The position numbers and the translations under genes are program-made. The notes under the pieces were generated by a model. It was not told where the DNA came from and did not search any database. It saw only the letters and a program-made list of their open reading frames with translations. Below are positions 15,995 to 26,109 of a DNA stretch of 64,000 nucleotides, piece after piece (the first letter of the stretch is position 1; each line of letters starts with the position of its first letter). Location: the NCBI GenBank assembly GCA_016931275.1, contig JAFGFA010000003.1, positions 1 to 64,000 on the forward strand, written 5' to 3'. The stretch comes from Parachlamydiales bacterium. GTDB taxonomy: Bacteria; Chlamydiota; Chlamydiia; Chlamydiales; SM23-39.

Positions 15995-17380
15995 ATGCAT
16001 ATTGTTCATGCTGCTGCAGAGTTTGCTCCCTTTGCTTCTGTGGGAGGACTCGGCGAAGTAGTTCATGGATTATCTAGAGAACAAGTAGCGCAAGGCATGG
16101 ATGTCAAAGTCTTCTTGCCTTGCCATTCTTGCATTGTTGAAAAAGGCTTTCTCTCACCGTCTCCCATCTATCGGGAAGAAAATTTTTCTATTTATGCAAT
16201 GACCTATGAAAAAGTTCCTATCTTTTTATGGAACTCTCCTTGGATTACCCGAAAGAAAATATATGGTTATAACGAAGATCCCTTACGGTTCAGCGCTTTT
16301 TGCTCCATGATTTTTTCTTTCTTACAAAAACAATCTCCGATAGATGTGCTTCATATCCATGACTGGCATACAGCTCTTTTAGCTCCTCTTTGTAAAAAGC
16401 ATCCTCTTCCAATCAAAAAAATCTGTTTGAGCATTCATAATTTTTCCTATCAAGGAGCCTCAAACCGACACCAATTGTATCCTCCCCTTGTACAACAGCT
16501 TTCTCTTTCCAAAAAAGTCAACCCCCTAAAAGAGGGCGTCAAATTCGCGGATGAAATTATTCCCGTATCCCCGACCTATGCCCGTGAGATTTTCACAAAG
16601 CCCATGGGAGCCGGCTTGGATAGGTTCCTTTTTCTTTACAAGAAAAAAGTCACTGGAATATTAAACGGCATTGATCAAGATCATTGGAATCCTGCGACCG
16701 ATAAGGCCCTTTTCGCCCCTTTTTCTTCCAACGATCCTTTGGAAAAAATAGTGCAATCGAAACGGATCAATAAAGAAAAACTGCTTCAGCAATGCCACAT
16801 GCCTCTTAACCAAGGCCCTCTCGTTGGCAATATTGGTCGACTCGTAGAACAAAAAGGACTAGAACTTATAGAATATGGCCTTCGAGAAACCCTAAAACTC
16901 GGCGGACAATTTATTCTATTAGGATCTAGTCCCTCCAGAAAAGTTCAGCAACATTTTGAACAATTAAAGAAAAAATACAGAAAAAATCCGAATGTCCGAT
17001 TTTTCTTTTTCTATGATGGCATTTTATCGAGGCAAATTTATAGCGCTTGTGATTTTCTGCTCATTCCTTCCGTTTTCGAACCCTGCGGCCTTACTCAAAT
17101 TATCGGCTTTCGATATGGAGCTATTCCCATTGCCCGAAAAACAGGAGGATTGTCCGACACGATCTTCGACCAAGACGATCCTATCGTTCCTGAAGAGAAA
17201 AAAAGTGGATATCTTTTTGAAAAATATTCGAAAAAAGAACTGTTACATACCCTAAAAAGAGCCTTTCATGCCTGGTATACCGAACCTCATACCATCAGAA
17301 AGCTCATGGTTCAAAATATTCATCTCGATTACTCGTGGAAACAAGTAGCCGACAAATTTTTACAGCTCTATCAACGATAA
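15995..17380 (+). CDS. glgA: glycogen synthase (ADP-glucose type)
   Basis: GlgA (GT5) extends alpha-1,4-glucan from ADP-glucose. Both Rossmann halves are present: HIHDWHTALLAPL in the N-terminal half, and NIGRLVEQKGLEL and PSVFEPCGLTQIIGFRYG in the C-terminal half, the latter holding the conserved catalytic glutamate. The ATG at 15995 gives 461 residues and the expected start MHIVHAAAEFAP; an upstream TTG at 15962 would add 11 odd residues. Unusually, the N-terminal KxGGL motif reads SVGGL: the nucleotide-contacting lysine equivalent to E. coli K15 is S15. Next to pgsA and glyS as in Chlamydia. Confidence 0.92.
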   Translation: MHIVHAAAEFAPFASVGGLGEVVHGLSREQVAQGMDVKVFLPCHSCIVEKGFLSPSPIYREENFSIYAMTYEKVPIFLWNSPWITRKKIYGYNEDPLRFSAFCSMIFSFLQKQSPIDVLHIHDWHTALLAPLCKKHPLPIKKICLSIHNFSYQGASNRHQLYPPLVQQLSLSKKVNPLKEGVKFADEIIPVSPTYAREIFTKPMGAGLDRFLFLYKKKVTGILNGIDQDHWNPATDKALFAPFSSNDPLEKIVQSKRINKEKLLQQCHMPLNQGPLVGNIGRLVEQKGLELIEYGLRETLKLGGQFILLGSSPSRKVQQHFEQLKKKYRKNPNVRFFFFYDGILSRQIYSACDFLLIPSVFEPCGLTQIIGFRYGAIPIARKTGGLSDTIFDQDDPIVPEEKKSGYLFEKYSKKELLHTLKRAFHAWYTEPHTIRKLMVQNIHLDYSWKQVADKFLQLYQR

Positions 17381-17383
17381 ATC

Positions 17384-17989
17384 CTATAAAAACATCTGTT
17401 TAATAAAGGCTCTTTGCGCATAAAGATACTCTACTCCTGTCGCAAGGCTATACAGGGCAGCGAAAGAAACAGCTCCTAAAGAAATATTCTGCAAGTAGGA
17501 TAAAGGAAGATATCCCCAGGCATAAGGAATCATTAAAACCACAATAAAAAAACTCACCAACCCTTGAATTACGGTCTTAATTTTACCGCTCCTGCGAGCC
17601 GCCAGGGCATATCCTTTCAGGGCGCAGACGGTACGCAATGTGCTAATAAAAAATTCGCGATACAAAAAAACAAACACTAACAATAACGGTAAAGAGATCA
17701 CTCCCTGAGTAAAGGTAAAAAACACAATAATCCGAGTAATGCTATCGGCCATCGGATCCATCACCTTGCCCAAATCAGAAACGATCTTCATCTTTCTGGC
17801 CAGATACCCATCAAATATGTCGGAGAGTTCGCAAAACCCTAAAATCACCAAGAGGACAAAAGGCATATACAAAGAGGAAACTCCTAAAGCGGAATGGTAT
17901 AGATAAAAGAGAGGAAATAATGGAATCACCAATAAACGAGAAAGAGTAATCAAATGCGGTATATTCATATCTTTTTGGTAGCATATCAA
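17384..17989 (-). CDS. pgsA: CDP-alcohol phosphatidyltransferase (PgsA)
   Basis: This membrane enzyme joins glycerol 3-phosphate to CDP-diacylglycerol to make phosphatidylglycerophosphate. The full CDP-alcohol phosphotransferase signature is visible: D57, D60-G61, A64-R65, G74, D78 and D82 (in DIFDGYLARK...GKVMDPMADS). Several hydrophobic helices surround it, and the length of 201 residues is normal. It converges on glgA with a 3-bp gap, the chlamydial glgA-pgsA neighbourhood. Confidence 0.93.
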   Translation of the reverse strand: MICYQKDMNIPHLITLSRLLVIPLFPLFYLYHSALGVSSLYMPFVLLVILGFCELSDIFDGYLARKMKIVSDLGKVMDPMADSITRIIVFFTFTQGVISLPLLLVFVFLYREFFISTLRTVCALKGYALAARRSGKIKTVIQGLVSFFIVVLMIPYAWGYLPLSYLQNISLGAVSFAALYSLATGVEYLYAQRAFIKQMFL

Positions 17990-18031
17990 AAAAAATAGGA
18001 AAAGAAAGTTTTTTATTACAAAGGAAAAAAA

Positions 18032-18235
18032 TTATGCCGTATGAATTTTATGCAGCCCATGAAAAAAGCTTTGTGTTTTCATCTGATGCAAAAGATGTAA
18101 TTTATGGCTTTCTTGTTCGTGTTCTTTCATTAGAGAGGATATTCTGTCATTGATCTTCTGGATCAAATCATCCTGCATATCCCGCACATCGTTCATCAAT
18201 TGTATTTTATTGGAAATATTTTGATTTATTTTCAT
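18032..18235 (-). CDS. small coiled-coil hypothetical protein
   Basis: A 67-residue, entirely helical-looking protein with heptad-like spacing of Ile, Leu and Met (NKIQLMNDVRDMQDDLIQKI). The C-terminus is His-rich. No Shine-Dalgarno stronger than AAGAAG is seen. It lies between pgsA and the glycosyltransferase gene in the same direction. Function unknown; the composition is consistent with a real gene but it could be spurious. Confidence 0.45.
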   Translation of the reverse strand: MKINQNISNKIQLMNDVRDMQDDLIQKINDRISSLMKEHEQESHKLHLLHQMKTQSFFHGLHKIHTA

Positions 18236-18333
18236 AAACGCTTCTTTTTGAGTAAAATTATAATCTATCTTAAAAAAACAATCAACAATATTATCTCGTT
18301 TAATATAAATTAAAAATAAAATTTTCGTATAAT

Positions 18334-19158
18334 TTATTCTTTAAAAAACGCATGTTTCATGCTGCGAAACAACCAACGCATAATCTGGAGGTGGTCTTGA
18401 AAAAATAACCATATAAAAGCTCTAAACAACCCAAAATGGCGATAAATCACTAACATGGTTTCCTTAAGATATCCTAAAATAAACCGGGGAGGACGTTTAA
18501 AAAACTCATAATCCGTAAGAACTCTTGAAGACCAGGCAAAAACAGATTTTTTTTCTTGGATCAGACGACAAAAAAGTTCATAGCCCTCTCTATATCGATA
18601 TCGGGGATCAAAGCCATTTACCGATTGTAATAAATGACGATTGATCCATGCCGATTGTAATCGTGAAGGAATTTTTCCTAATCTAAGACAATCGGCAGAA
18701 CTGCAACGACTAGACACATAAGGCAGAGAAATCCCGTCACGGATCACATAAGAGGTGAGCCCTACCTCTGGGTAATGATGATCCGTCACAAAACGACGCA
18801 TCTCTTTAAAAGAATTTTTAGACAAATATACATCCCCAGGAAACATAAAATGAACATAACGGCCTATTGCAAAGGCCAATCCCTTGTTCATCATCGCGGA
18901 TATCGTTTCTTGGGAAAGAGAATGCACCTGCGTCACATGTTTCGAATATTCCTTAAAAATATGCAAATCATGGGAAGAAGATCCCGCTTCAATAATAATA
19001 ATCTCAAAATCTTTCTCGGTTTGAGCCAATATGCTGTTAAGGGTATTGATCGCCAAATAATGAAATTCATGAATGATTAGGATGATAGAAACTAGAAGAG
19101 GATACTCTTGTTTTAAAGGCAAATCTTGCATCATATCTCTATTTTGGATGATACCCAA
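18334..19158 (-). CDS. family 2 glycosyltransferase
   Basis: A 274-residue GT-A fold enzyme. The N-terminal strand VSIILIIHEF, the NTLNSILAQTEKDFEIIIIEAGSS region and the acidic MFPGD motif (in place of the usual DxD) are typical of GT2 enzymes that transfer a sugar from a nucleotide-sugar to glycan or lipid acceptors. The C-terminus carries the conserved Y-R-E-G-Y-E-L acceptor-side segment (FDPRYRYREGYELF region). Its acceptor is unknown; an LPS or surface glycan is plausible given hldD/hldE in the window, but that is inference. Confidence 0.85.
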   Translation of the reverse strand: MGIIQNRDMMQDLPLKQEYPLLVSIILIIHEFHYLAINTLNSILAQTEKDFEIIIIEAGSSSHDLHIFKEYSKHVTQVHSLSQETISAMMNKGLAFAIGRYVHFMFPGDVYLSKNSFKEMRRFVTDHHYPEVGLTSYVIRDGISLPYVSSRCSSADCLRLGKIPSRLQSAWINRHLLQSVNGFDPRYRYREGYELFCRLIQEKKSVFAWSSRVLTDYEFFKRPPRFILGYLKETMLVIYRHFGLFRAFIWLFFQDHLQIMRWLFRSMKHAFFKE

Positions 19159-19369
19159 ATTTTTAAATCAATGCTACAAAGATTTTGCAAACGATCGCCT
19201 TAACTTGTTTAGATTGAAGAGAAATAGGGACTTTTTCTTTCTGCTATAGATCCTCTTTAAAAACCATGATGACCACAGAGAAAAATTTTTTGTCAAAATA
19301 ATCCCAACTTGAAATTCATTGAGGAAAACCCCCTTTTCCCGCTACATTGGATAAGAACCAAGGAACATC

Positions 19370-20767
19370 ATGGCTAAAACCGATCCCCTCAAACATATTG
19401 TGGCCCTTTGCAAAAGGCGGGGCTTTATTTATCCCGGATCAGAAATATACGGTGGCTTTGCCAATACCTATAGCTATGGCCCCTATGGAACTCAAATGAA
19501 AAAAAACATTAAAGACCTATGGTGGAAATTTTTTGTAGAGAGTCGTAGTGACATGGTAGGCATAGACGGTCCTATATTGCTGCATCCCAAAGTCTGGGAA
19601 GCCTCAGGACATGTTCAGGGGTTTAATGATGCTATGGTCGACTGTAAAGAATGTAAAGGGCGGTTTCGAATCGATAAACTTCTTGAAGAAGCCCTTGGCA
19701 TAGAAGTCGAAGGAAAAACTCTTTCCGAATTAACCTCCCTTTTACAAGAAAAAAAGATTCGTTGTCCTAAATGCGGTAAAAGCAATTTTACCGATGCCCG
19801 CTATTTCAACCTGATGTTTCACACCCCTATGAGCAAAACACACAATTCTGCAGAAATTGCGTATCTTCGTCCTGAAACAGCCCAAGCTATTTTTATTGAA
19901 TTTAAAAATATTATAGACAGCATGCGAGTCAAGATTCCCTTTGGAATTGCTCAAATCGGAAAAGCGTTTCGCAATGAGATTACTCCTGGTAATTTTATTT
20001 TCCGGGTGATTGAATTCGAACAAATGGAAATTGAATATTTTATCGAAGAATCTCAATGGGAAAAAACTTTTGATACATGGCTGCTCGACATGCATAAATG
20101 GTGTCATCTTATTGGGTTCAAGCCTCAACACCTTCAAGAAAAAGAACATAAAAAAGAACAGTTGTCGCACTACTCAAAAAAAACCGTCGATATCATTTAT
20201 GAGTTTCCTTTTGGATGGCAAGAACTCTACGGTCTTGCATACCGAACAAACTTCGATCTAACACAGCACCAGGAATATTCCAAGATTTCCCAGGAATATA
20301 TCGACCAGGAAGGGAAAAAAAGATATATTCCCCATGTGATTGAACCGACATTTGGGGTAGACAGAACCATATTGGCATTACTTTGCGATGCTTATGAAGA
20401 AGAAACTTTGAAAAATGGAGAAACAAGAACAGTCTTACACCTTCATCCATTTGTTGCCCCTGTAAAAGCGGCTATTTTTCCTCTCATGAATAAAGAACCT
20501 TTAACCACTGTCGCGCACGAAATCTATCATCGTTTAAAAGTGCTGTGGAACGTGGAATATGACGCATCCGGAGCCATAGGCAAAAGATACCGTCGGCAAG
20601 ATGAGCTGGGCACTCCTTACTGCATCACGGTCGACTATGATACTATGGATAACCAGACAGTCACATTACGGCACAGGGATAGCATGGAACAAGAACGGAT
20701 CCCCCTCGAAACATTAGAGGAGGTCCTCAGAGAAAAACTTAATCTTCGTTGGGAAGAAGAATTTTAG
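19370..20767 (+). CDS. glyS: glycyl-tRNA synthetase, single-chain (alpha2) type
   Basis: This 465-residue class II synthetase charges tRNA-Gly. It is the homodimeric GlyRS type found in archaea, eukaryotes and some bacteria: motif 1-region SEIYGGFANTYSYGPYG, the VWEASGHVQGF segment, two zinc-type CxxC pairs (92-95 and 132-135), LRPETAQAIF (motif 2 region), FRNEITPGNF, and GVDRTILALL (motif 3). Chlamydia at the same locus, next to pgsA and dnaG, has instead the unrelated GlyQS (alpha/beta fused) enzyme. The 3' end overlaps the convergent dnaG by 29 bases. Confidence 0.96.
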   Translation: MAKTDPLKHIVALCKRRGFIYPGSEIYGGFANTYSYGPYGTQMKKNIKDLWWKFFVESRSDMVGIDGPILLHPKVWEASGHVQGFNDAMVDCKECKGRFRIDKLLEEALGIEVEGKTLSELTSLLQEKKIRCPKCGKSNFTDARYFNLMFHTPMSKTHNSAEIAYLRPETAQAIFIEFKNIIDSMRVKIPFGIAQIGKAFRNEITPGNFIFRVIEFEQMEIEYFIEESQWEKTFDTWLLDMHKWCHLIGFKPQHLQEKEHKKEQLSHYSKKTVDIIYEFPFGWQELYGLAYRTNFDLTQHQEYSKISQEYIDQEGKKRYIPHVIEPTFGVDRTILALLCDAYEEETLKNGETRTVLHLHPFVAPVKAAIFPLMNKEPLTTVAHEIYHRLKVLWNVEYDASGAIGKRYRRQDELGTPYCITVDYDTMDNQTVTLRHRDSMEQERIPLETLEEVLREKLNLRWEEEF

Positions 20768-22520
20768 GACGCTCTTTCTTTATAGAATCAAATTCTTTTG
20801 CCAAAGCAAAGGCCTCTTCTTCACTACATTGACCGTTTTGAATTTTCTGTTTTATCGCCTCTCGTTTTTGCAGCCATTGCCTATCGAGCAATTTTTGTAT
20901 CGTTGCCATAAAAATCTCTTCTTTCTCATGATAAATTTTCTTATGCATGAGTTTGGCAATTAAAAGTTGCTCCTCTTCAGAAAGAGTCCCTAAAGAAAGA
21001 AAATCAAAAGATTCTTGTTCTTTATGCTTCTGCATATATTTTTCATAGAGGCTTCGAATCAAAGGGTCACTAAAATGTTCCGGAAGAATATTCAACTTTG
21101 CAACTGTGGCCAATTTCCGAGGATTCTGTCCTGAAAAAAAAAGCCACCGCATAAGATCCGCCTCTATTTCCATTTCCGTTCGAATGCCTTCCTTAAATAA
21201 GGATTGCGAACCGGCCAAAACAATAGAAGAGCGTTCTTTCTCCTCTGTCCCTAAAATATTTTCCGGAGTATTGGTCAATTGAGCCAATTTTCGAAGGCTC
21301 TCATGAATAAGCAAAGGATGTTCCCACTCACGAATTTGCTTAACGATCTGATTCACCATTGCATTTTTCTGTGTTGGCGATTGCATATCGAACTTTTTTT
21401 TTGCTTCTTCAATAATAAAGTGTAAATAATCCATGCTTTCTTCCAAATAACGTTCAAAACGATCAGGCCCTTCTTCGATCAATATTTTATCCGGATCATT
21501 GCCCAAAGGAAGCTGAACGACCATCACTTCTATTGCCTCTTTTTGAAAAAGATTCCCAATTTTAAACGTTGCCTCCCTGCCTGCCGCATCTCCATCAAGA
21601 GCTAAATATACTTTTTGAACTCCCAGATGCATCAATATCTGTACATGTGCCGCCCCAAAAGCGGTTCCCTGGGCTGCTACTACAGTAGTAAATCCTCTAT
21701 AAATGAGCCGAAGAGCATCGATTTGTCCTTCGACAACAATAGCTTTTTTCTCTTTGACAATATCTTTTCTACAATAGGAAAGGCCGAAAAGAAGATGCGA
21801 TTTTTTAAATAATGGCGTATCCATTGTATTGACATATTTAGGGCCAAAAGTTTCCGTCTTATATTTTCGGGCGCTAAATCCTATGGTAGCCCCCATAGCA
21901 TCTTGAATGGGAAACATGATACGATCGATAAAAAAATCTCTTCTTTTCCCCTCGTTGATTTTTACAAGTCCGGTTTCCACCAGAACATTTTCAGTAATAT
22001 GGTTACTGCGCATCGCCCGATAAAAAATTCCGGGGACATTCGGAGATAGTCCAATACGAAACATTTTGATAAACTGCAAGTCCATCCCTCTTCCGTATAA
22101 ATACTCCAAAGCCCCTCTTCCCTCATCAGAATACAACAAATACACATGATAAAAATGTGCTGCATAGGCCATCGCTTCTTTTAAGGTACGCTTTTCTACA
22201 TTGTGAGACGCTTCCTGATCGCTGTATTCAAGGTGCACTCCAAACTTATCTGCTAAATATTCCACAGCTTCCGCAAAACTAAAGCTTTGGTGCATCATTA
22301 AAAAAGAGAGAGCATCTCCATGAGCTCCGCATCCAAAACAGTGATAATGCGTATCTCCTTTTTTTACGATAAACGAAGGAGTTTTCTCATCATGAAAAGG
22401 ACAAAGAGCTTTATAAACAGCACCGGAACGTTTCAGCATAATAAAAGGAGATAGAACATCGACAAGATCAATCCGCTCCCGTAAAGCCTGCAAACTATGT
22501 GGAGCAAAACTTTTGGTCAT
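20739..22520 (-). CDS. dnaG: DNA primase
   Basis: DnaG synthesises RNA primers for replication. The N-terminal zinc-binding domain has C40, H43, C61 and C64, the RNA-polymerase core includes FGARKY-like residues (GFSARKYK), and the Toprim domain has VEGQIDAL and the metal-binding ALDGDAAG. A helicase-interacting C-terminal region of about 150 residues follows. At 593 residues the length is normal. It overlaps glyS tail to tail and has the hypothetical signal-peptide gene just upstream. Confidence 0.96.
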   Translation of the reverse strand: MTKSFAPHSLQALRERIDLVDVLSPFIMLKRSGAVYKALCPFHDEKTPSFIVKKGDTHYHCFGCGAHGDALSFLMMHQSFSFAEAVEYLADKFGVHLEYSDQEASHNVEKRTLKEAMAYAAHFYHVYLLYSDEGRGALEYLYGRGMDLQFIKMFRIGLSPNVPGIFYRAMRSNHITENVLVETGLVKINEGKRRDFFIDRIMFPIQDAMGATIGFSARKYKTETFGPKYVNTMDTPLFKKSHLLFGLSYCRKDIVKEKKAIVVEGQIDALRLIYRGFTTVVAAQGTAFGAAHVQILMHLGVQKVYLALDGDAAGREATFKIGNLFQKEAIEVMVVQLPLGNDPDKILIEEGPDRFERYLEESMDYLHFIIEEAKKKFDMQSPTQKNAMVNQIVKQIREWEHPLLIHESLRKLAQLTNTPENILGTEEKERSSIVLAGSQSLFKEGIRTEMEIEADLMRWLFFSGQNPRKLATVAKLNILPEHFSDPLIRSLYEKYMQKHKEQESFDFLSLGTLSEEEQLLIAKLMHKKIYHEKEEIFMATIQKLLDRQWLQKREAIKQKIQNGQCSEEEAFALAKEFDSIKKERPKILLPNED

Positions 22521-22532
22521 AAAATTTCCCCA

Positions 22533-23384
22533 CTATCCGGAAATCTGCAATCGCTTTTCATGTTTCACTTTCCATTCTTCCAATTCTTTCAATAAGGAGG
22601 CAAAAGCATGTCCATATTTTCTCCACAAAGCAACAGCTCTTTGTTCCACATTATTTTGGGGCATAAAATGCAGATATTCCTCCCGAACAAAAAACAGAGG
22701 GAGATAAAAAGCCGTAAACATCTCCTCAATCGTAGAATAGTGCAATCGCGCTAATTTTTCCAGATAGGAATCATTACTTTCCTTGATAATCTCACGAATT
22801 CTCTTCATTTTTTCTTGTTCTAATGCCTCATACACTTCTTTGGCAACATCCGTCACTAACAGCTGGTTTGTATTTTGCCAGTAGCATAGATTTTCTTGAA
22901 AAAATGACGCTTGCTGAGAAAAATCTGAATATTGTTCCACCATTTTTTTCTTAATAAAATACTCCGTGTAAATCTGTCTCATCCTGGCAATATCAGACGA
23001 TTCTATGCCTTCAAACAGACCAAACATCAAAAGAGCCGTCAGAACCGCTTTTTCATTACTAGTCATAGCAATTTTTGATTCCTCTACAGATTGAAGCACT
23101 CTCTGAACTTCTTCAGAAGAGGCATATCGAATACAATCCTTTATTTCGCGCAAATAATTTTTTTTTGTTTCCGCCAAACGATAGAGAATTTTTTTCAAGG
23201 TTTTAATCCGATAGGGATGATGCATCACACGACTTAATTTTTGTTGGTAAAGCCATACCTGACCTCGATCACGATTTTCCTGATCCCATTTATAATCGCT
23301 ATTCAAAGCACTTAAAAAAGACTGCTCAACATTATTGGCACTTAAGCTCATGGCCACACAAAGAGCCGCAAACCACTTTCCCAT
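22533..23384 (-). CDS. exported helical hypothetical protein
   Basis: A 283-residue protein with a short N-terminal signal-like segment (WFAALCVAMSLSANN), suggesting export, and a mature part that is almost entirely alpha-helical. No catalytic motif is seen. It sits between mutS and dnaG, the position where Chlamydia also has an uncharacterised gene, so it may be the ortholog of that family; this is based on position. Divergent to mutS and 12 bp upstream of dnaG. Confidence 0.7.
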   Translation of the reverse strand: MGKWFAALCVAMSLSANNVEQSFLSALNSDYKWDQENRDRGQVWLYQQKLSRVMHHPYRIKTLKKILYRLAETKKNYLREIKDCIRYASSEEVQRVLQSVEESKIAMTSNEKAVLTALLMFGLFEGIESSDIARMRQIYTEYFIKKKMVEQYSDFSQQASFFQENLCYWQNTNQLLVTDVAKEVYEALEQEKMKRIREIIKESNDSYLEKLARLHYSTIEEMFTAFYLPLFFVREEYLHFMPQNNVEQRAVALWRKYGHAFASLLKELEEWKVKHEKRLQISG

Positions 23385-23520
23385 GATTGTTCTCCGGTTA
23401 TTCGATCTGGCAAGGGTACAATGTTTTCTAAAAAAGATAAAGAGCAGGATAAAAAAAAGAGAACACAGGAAAATATTCTTTTTCTTTTTATGATTTTTCC
23501 AAAAATCTGTCTATGATACC

Positions 23521-26109
23521 ATGAACGAGGAGCAAAAAATCATGAACACAGAAAAAAGCACTCCTATGATGGCGCAGTGGAATGACTGCAAAAAAAAAGC
23601 AAAAGATGCCCTTTTGCTCTTCCGATTAGGAGACTTTTTCGAGGCCTTTTACCAAGACGCAGAAATGATCTCAAAAGAGCTCAACCTCACGCTTACGAAA
23701 CGACAAAAAATACCTATGTGCGGAGTTCCTCATCATACGGCCTATACCTATATCGATCGTCTTATCGCAAAAGGATATAAAGTCGCGATTGCCGATCAAA
23801 AAGAAGATCCCAAAAAAGCCAAGGGTCTTGTCTTAAGAGAATTAACTCATATCCTTTCTCCCGCAACCGTTATTCACTCCTCTCTCTTGGATGATAAAAA
23901 AAACAATTTTTTTGTCTCTTGCGCTCAAGTGGGAACTATTTTTGGCATGTGCATCTGCGATATTACCACTTCTGAATTCCAGGTCTTGGAAGTTGAGGGG
24001 AAAAACGCTCTTTTAGACGAACTCTTTCGTCTTCAGCCCAAAGAATTACTAATCTCTAAAAAGTTTGCAGCCGACCATAAAGAAATACTTCATTCCCTAT
24101 CGACACCGCTCATCAATACCATCGACAATTGGAATTTTGACCATACTGCATCGATAGAGGCCCTGCGTGTGCACTTTCAGGTACATTCCCTTGATAGCTT
24201 TGGCCTAAAAGGAATGATCGCCGCAATAAATGCGGCAGGTGCTTTGATCACCTACCTTAAAGAGGAATTGCATCTGACTCTTTCTCATATTACGACCATC
24301 CAAAAACAATTTCTACAGGAATATATGCTTCTAGATCCTACTTGTATCAAAAATCTAGAAATATTCTCCTCCGATGATAAAAATTCTCTTATCCATCTTA
24401 TTGACTACACCAAAACCCCTATGGGAGGAAGGCTTTTAAGAGAATGGCTCCGACACCCTCTCATTCATCCAGAGAAAATTAATGCACGGCTGGATGCCGT
24501 AGAAGAGATCATACATCAACCGTCCACCGCTATTACCCATATCCTTGAGAAAATCAGCGATCTGGAAAGAATCATCATGAAAATTACCTCTTCACAACTA
24601 TCTCCAAGAGATATTATCTCTCTAAAAAACTCGGTGGAAAATCTGCCCCAATTAAAGACGCATCTTCAAGCATATTCCTCTCCCCACATACAGGAAGACG
24701 AACGGAATATAGCCCCTCTTACAGCTCTCCATGAATTCATTGAAAAAGCGCTTCTGGATGCTCCTCCTCTTCGCCTCTTCGATGGAGATGTCTTTAAGAA
24801 AGGATATGATAAAGCCCTCGATGACTTAAGGGATATTCGAGATCATTCTCGAAAATGGCTCGCGCAGTATCAAGCAACCCTGAGAGAAAAAACCGATTTA
24901 AAGACCTTAAAAGTGGGGTATACGAAAGTTTTTGGATATTATATAGAAGTGAGCAAAGGACAATCTCACAAAGCGCCTTCCTACTTCCACCGCCGTCAAA
25001 CCCTGGTAAATGCAGAACGCTTTATTACCGATGAGCTCAAGGAATTCGAAGAAAAAGTACTCTCGGCGGAAGAAAAAATCGCTGCACTTGAATTATCCCT
25101 TTTCAACCACTTGACCCATGAGATCAGTCAATATACCCCTCAAATCATGAATACGGCAAAAGCGCTTAGCCGTATTGATGTTTTATGGGGATTGGCGCGT
25201 TGCGCACAGATCAACCATTATTGCAGACCGAAAGTAGATGAGAGCCATAAGCTGATCATTAAAAAAGGACGGCACCCCATTATTGAAACGAGTATTACAA
25301 AAAATACGTTTATCCCTAATGATACCCATCTCGATCATGATCATCATCAACTGTTCATCATCACAGGTCCTAATATGGCCGGAAAATCGACCTATATTCG
25401 TCAAATTGGCCTGATCGTCATTATGGCCCATATGGGATCATTCGTGCCAGCACAGGAAGCTCACATAGGAATTATCGATAAAGTTTTTTCCCGCATCGGC
25501 GCTAGTGATGATCTTACAAGAGGACAATCGACTTTTATGGTCGAAATGACAGAAACGGCCAATATCCTACATAATGCCACTTCGAAATCCCTCATCATCT
25601 TAGATGAGATTGGCAGAGGAACCAGCACTTATGACGGCATATCCATCGCATGGGCTGTCGCCGAATATCTCCTGACTGTCTCGGGGAAAAAAGCTAAAAC
25701 CCTTTTTGCCACCCATTATTGGGAACTAACGGAATTAGAGCGTTCTTTTTCAGGCGCCAAAAATTATAATGTGGCCGTTGAAGAAACTTCCGAAGGAATT
25801 ATATTTCTTCATAAAATAATCCCTGGAGGAACGGACAAGAGTTACGGAATCCATGTCGCACGACTCGCCGGCTTACCCTCTAAAGTTCTGACAAAAGCGG
25901 AAGAAATTCTTAACAGATTCGAAGAAGACGGTGATAAAAAAGGAAAGAAACAAAAAAAATATTCCCAACAATATCTCCCTTTTTCGACCCTTTCCTCAAA
26001 AGAAGAAATGATCTTACATGAAATAGAAAAACTCAACCTCGACCAAGTAACTCCTATACAAGCTCTAGAAAAACTTCTTGATTTCCAACAAAAAATACAA
26101 CATGTTTGA
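23521..26109 (+). CDS. mutS: DNA mismatch repair protein MutS
   Basis: MutS recognises mismatches and starts excision repair. The N-terminal mismatch-reading Phe-x-Glu motif lies in GDFFEAF (about 38-43), the clamp and connector follow, and the ATPase domain starts with the Walker A GPNMAGKST near residue 616, then ILDEIGRGTSTYDG (Walker B) and the FATHYWELT signature. At 862 residues it is full length. uvrC begins inside its last codons (ATGTTTGA overlap), so mismatch and nucleotide-excision genes are coupled. Confidence 0.97.
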   Translation: MNEEQKIMNTEKSTPMMAQWNDCKKKAKDALLLFRLGDFFEAFYQDAEMISKELNLTLTKRQKIPMCGVPHHTAYTYIDRLIAKGYKVAIADQKEDPKKAKGLVLRELTHILSPATVIHSSLLDDKKNNFFVSCAQVGTIFGMCICDITTSEFQVLEVEGKNALLDELFRLQPKELLISKKFAADHKEILHSLSTPLINTIDNWNFDHTASIEALRVHFQVHSLDSFGLKGMIAAINAAGALITYLKEELHLTLSHITTIQKQFLQEYMLLDPTCIKNLEIFSSDDKNSLIHLIDYTKTPMGGRLLREWLRHPLIHPEKINARLDAVEEIIHQPSTAITHILEKISDLERIIMKITSSQLSPRDIISLKNSVENLPQLKTHLQAYSSPHIQEDERNIAPLTALHEFIEKALLDAPPLRLFDGDVFKKGYDKALDDLRDIRDHSRKWLAQYQATLREKTDLKTLKVGYTKVFGYYIEVSKGQSHKAPSYFHRRQTLVNAERFITDELKEFEEKVLSAEEKIAALELSLFNHLTHEISQYTPQIMNTAKALSRIDVLWGLARCAQINHYCRPKVDESHKLIIKKGRHPIIETSITKNTFIPNDTHLDHDHHQLFIITGPNMAGKSTYIRQIGLIVIMAHMGSFVPAQEAHIGIIDKVFSRIGASDDLTRGQSTFMVEMTETANILHNATSKSLIILDEIGRGTSTYDGISIAWAVAEYLLTVSGKKAKTLFATHYWELTELERSFSGAKNYNVAVEETSEGIIFLHKIIPGGTDKSYGIHVARLAGLPSKVLTKAEEILNRFEEDGDKKGKKQKKYSQQYLPFSTLSSKEEMILHEIEKLNLDQVTPIQALEKLLDFQQKIQHV

